DNA of 16,099 bases from Candidatus Zixiibacteriota bacterium. Its GTDB lineage: Bacteria; Zixibacteria; MSB-5A5; GN15; FEB-12. Below the pieces are notes generated by a model that saw only the letters and a list, made by a program, of their open reading frames with translations, had not been told where the DNA came from and searched no databases. Numbering within the stretch: the stretch's first letter is position 1; the number at the start of each line of letters is the position of its first letter. A program made the position numbers and the translations under genes. The stretch is taken from contig JACRAV010000392.1 of assembly GCA_016213305.1 (NCBI GenBank), positions 1 to 16,099 on the forward strand, written 5' to 3'. Positions 15,891 through 16,099 of this stretch are shown here, piece after piece.

Positions 15891-16099
15891 ATGACGGAGA
15901 CGAAAAATAAATCCATTCTGATCGTTGACGACGAGGAGATCATCCGGGACTTCTTAAGCGAGGTGCTCGAAAACTACGACCTCGCGGTGGCCACCGACGG
16001 CGACGAGGCCATCGAAAAACTGGGCACCCGTCACTTTGACCTTGTCATCACCGACCTGCGCATGCCGCGGGTGTCGGGCGAAGAGGTGGTCAAGGCGGC
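15891..16099 (+). CDS. Response regulator, receiver domain (3' truncated by window)
   Basis: ATG 15891 opens a frame that runs off the right edge: 69 complete codons, with no stop in view. It reads as a receiver domain. The acidic pair is in ILIVDDEEIIRDFL, an alternation typical of CheY-like folds follows, and the phosphoacceptor Asp is in LVITDLRMP, followed by GEEVVKA. The output domain is outside the window, so I cannot say whether it is a DNA-binding, sigma54-activator or other type. The NtrC-like kinase core upstream would fit a sigma54-dependent activator, but that is a guess. It begins 12 bases after the kinase stop with only a weak ribosome site (AGGT) and should receive phosphate from H319. 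Confidence 0.88.
   Translation, partial: MTETKNKSILIVDDEEIIRDFLSEVLENYDLAVATDGDEAIEKLGTRHFDLVITDLRMPRVSGEEVVKA

Overview
This is a GC-rich bacterial window, by eye. It most likely comes from an uncultivated lineage of the FCB group (Zixibacteria, KSB1, Marinimicrobia and similar). The lineage call is inference. It rests on a TonB-dependent receptor with an N-terminal carboxypeptidase-regulatory-like domain, a large exported protein ending in a FlgD-Ig/type IX-secretion-like C-terminal domain, and a PorV/PorQ-family outer-membrane protein, all in one operon. No rRNA, tRNA, CRISPR array, insertion sequence or phage gene is visible, and every main reading frame is intact.

Layout. (1) Positions 1-3334, + strand: the conserved housekeeping run dnaX (3' end only), ybaB/ebfC and recR, genes tightly packed or overlapping, followed 10 bases later by a 679-residue polytopic membrane protein with a C-terminal TPR-like region. 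(2) 3331-4740, - strand: sthA, a soluble pyridine nucleotide transhydrogenase, converging on the previous gene so that the two stop codons overlap. (3) 4814-6403, - strand: a secreted gluzincin-like metallopeptidase (HEVVH plus a downstream REGLA motif) with its own putative promoter. (4) 6516-12966, - strand: a three-gene envelope operon, transcribed TonB-dependent receptor, then the FlgD-Ig-domain exported protein, then the PorV-like protein, closed by a strong intrinsic terminator at 6468-6496. (5) 12967-13245: a 280-base divergent intergenic region with a spaced direct repeat, a terminator-like hairpin, a possible 15-codon leader peptide and alternative stem-loops. (6) 13246 to the end, + strand: a periplasmic ABC-type substrate-binding protein, a membrane histidine kinase with a CHASE8-like sensor region, and the start of a response regulator.

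How they may work together. The first block serves replication and recombination. The - strand envelope operon looks like an outer-membrane uptake or export unit in which a large exported protein sits directly after the receptor, where Bacteroidota would carry a SusD. The + strand module has a binding protein but no permease or ATPase gene before the kinase. That suggests the binding protein presents a ligand to the kinase (a three-component sensing system) rather than feeding a transporter. It shares its intergenic region with the receptor operon and could regulate it, but that is conjecture.
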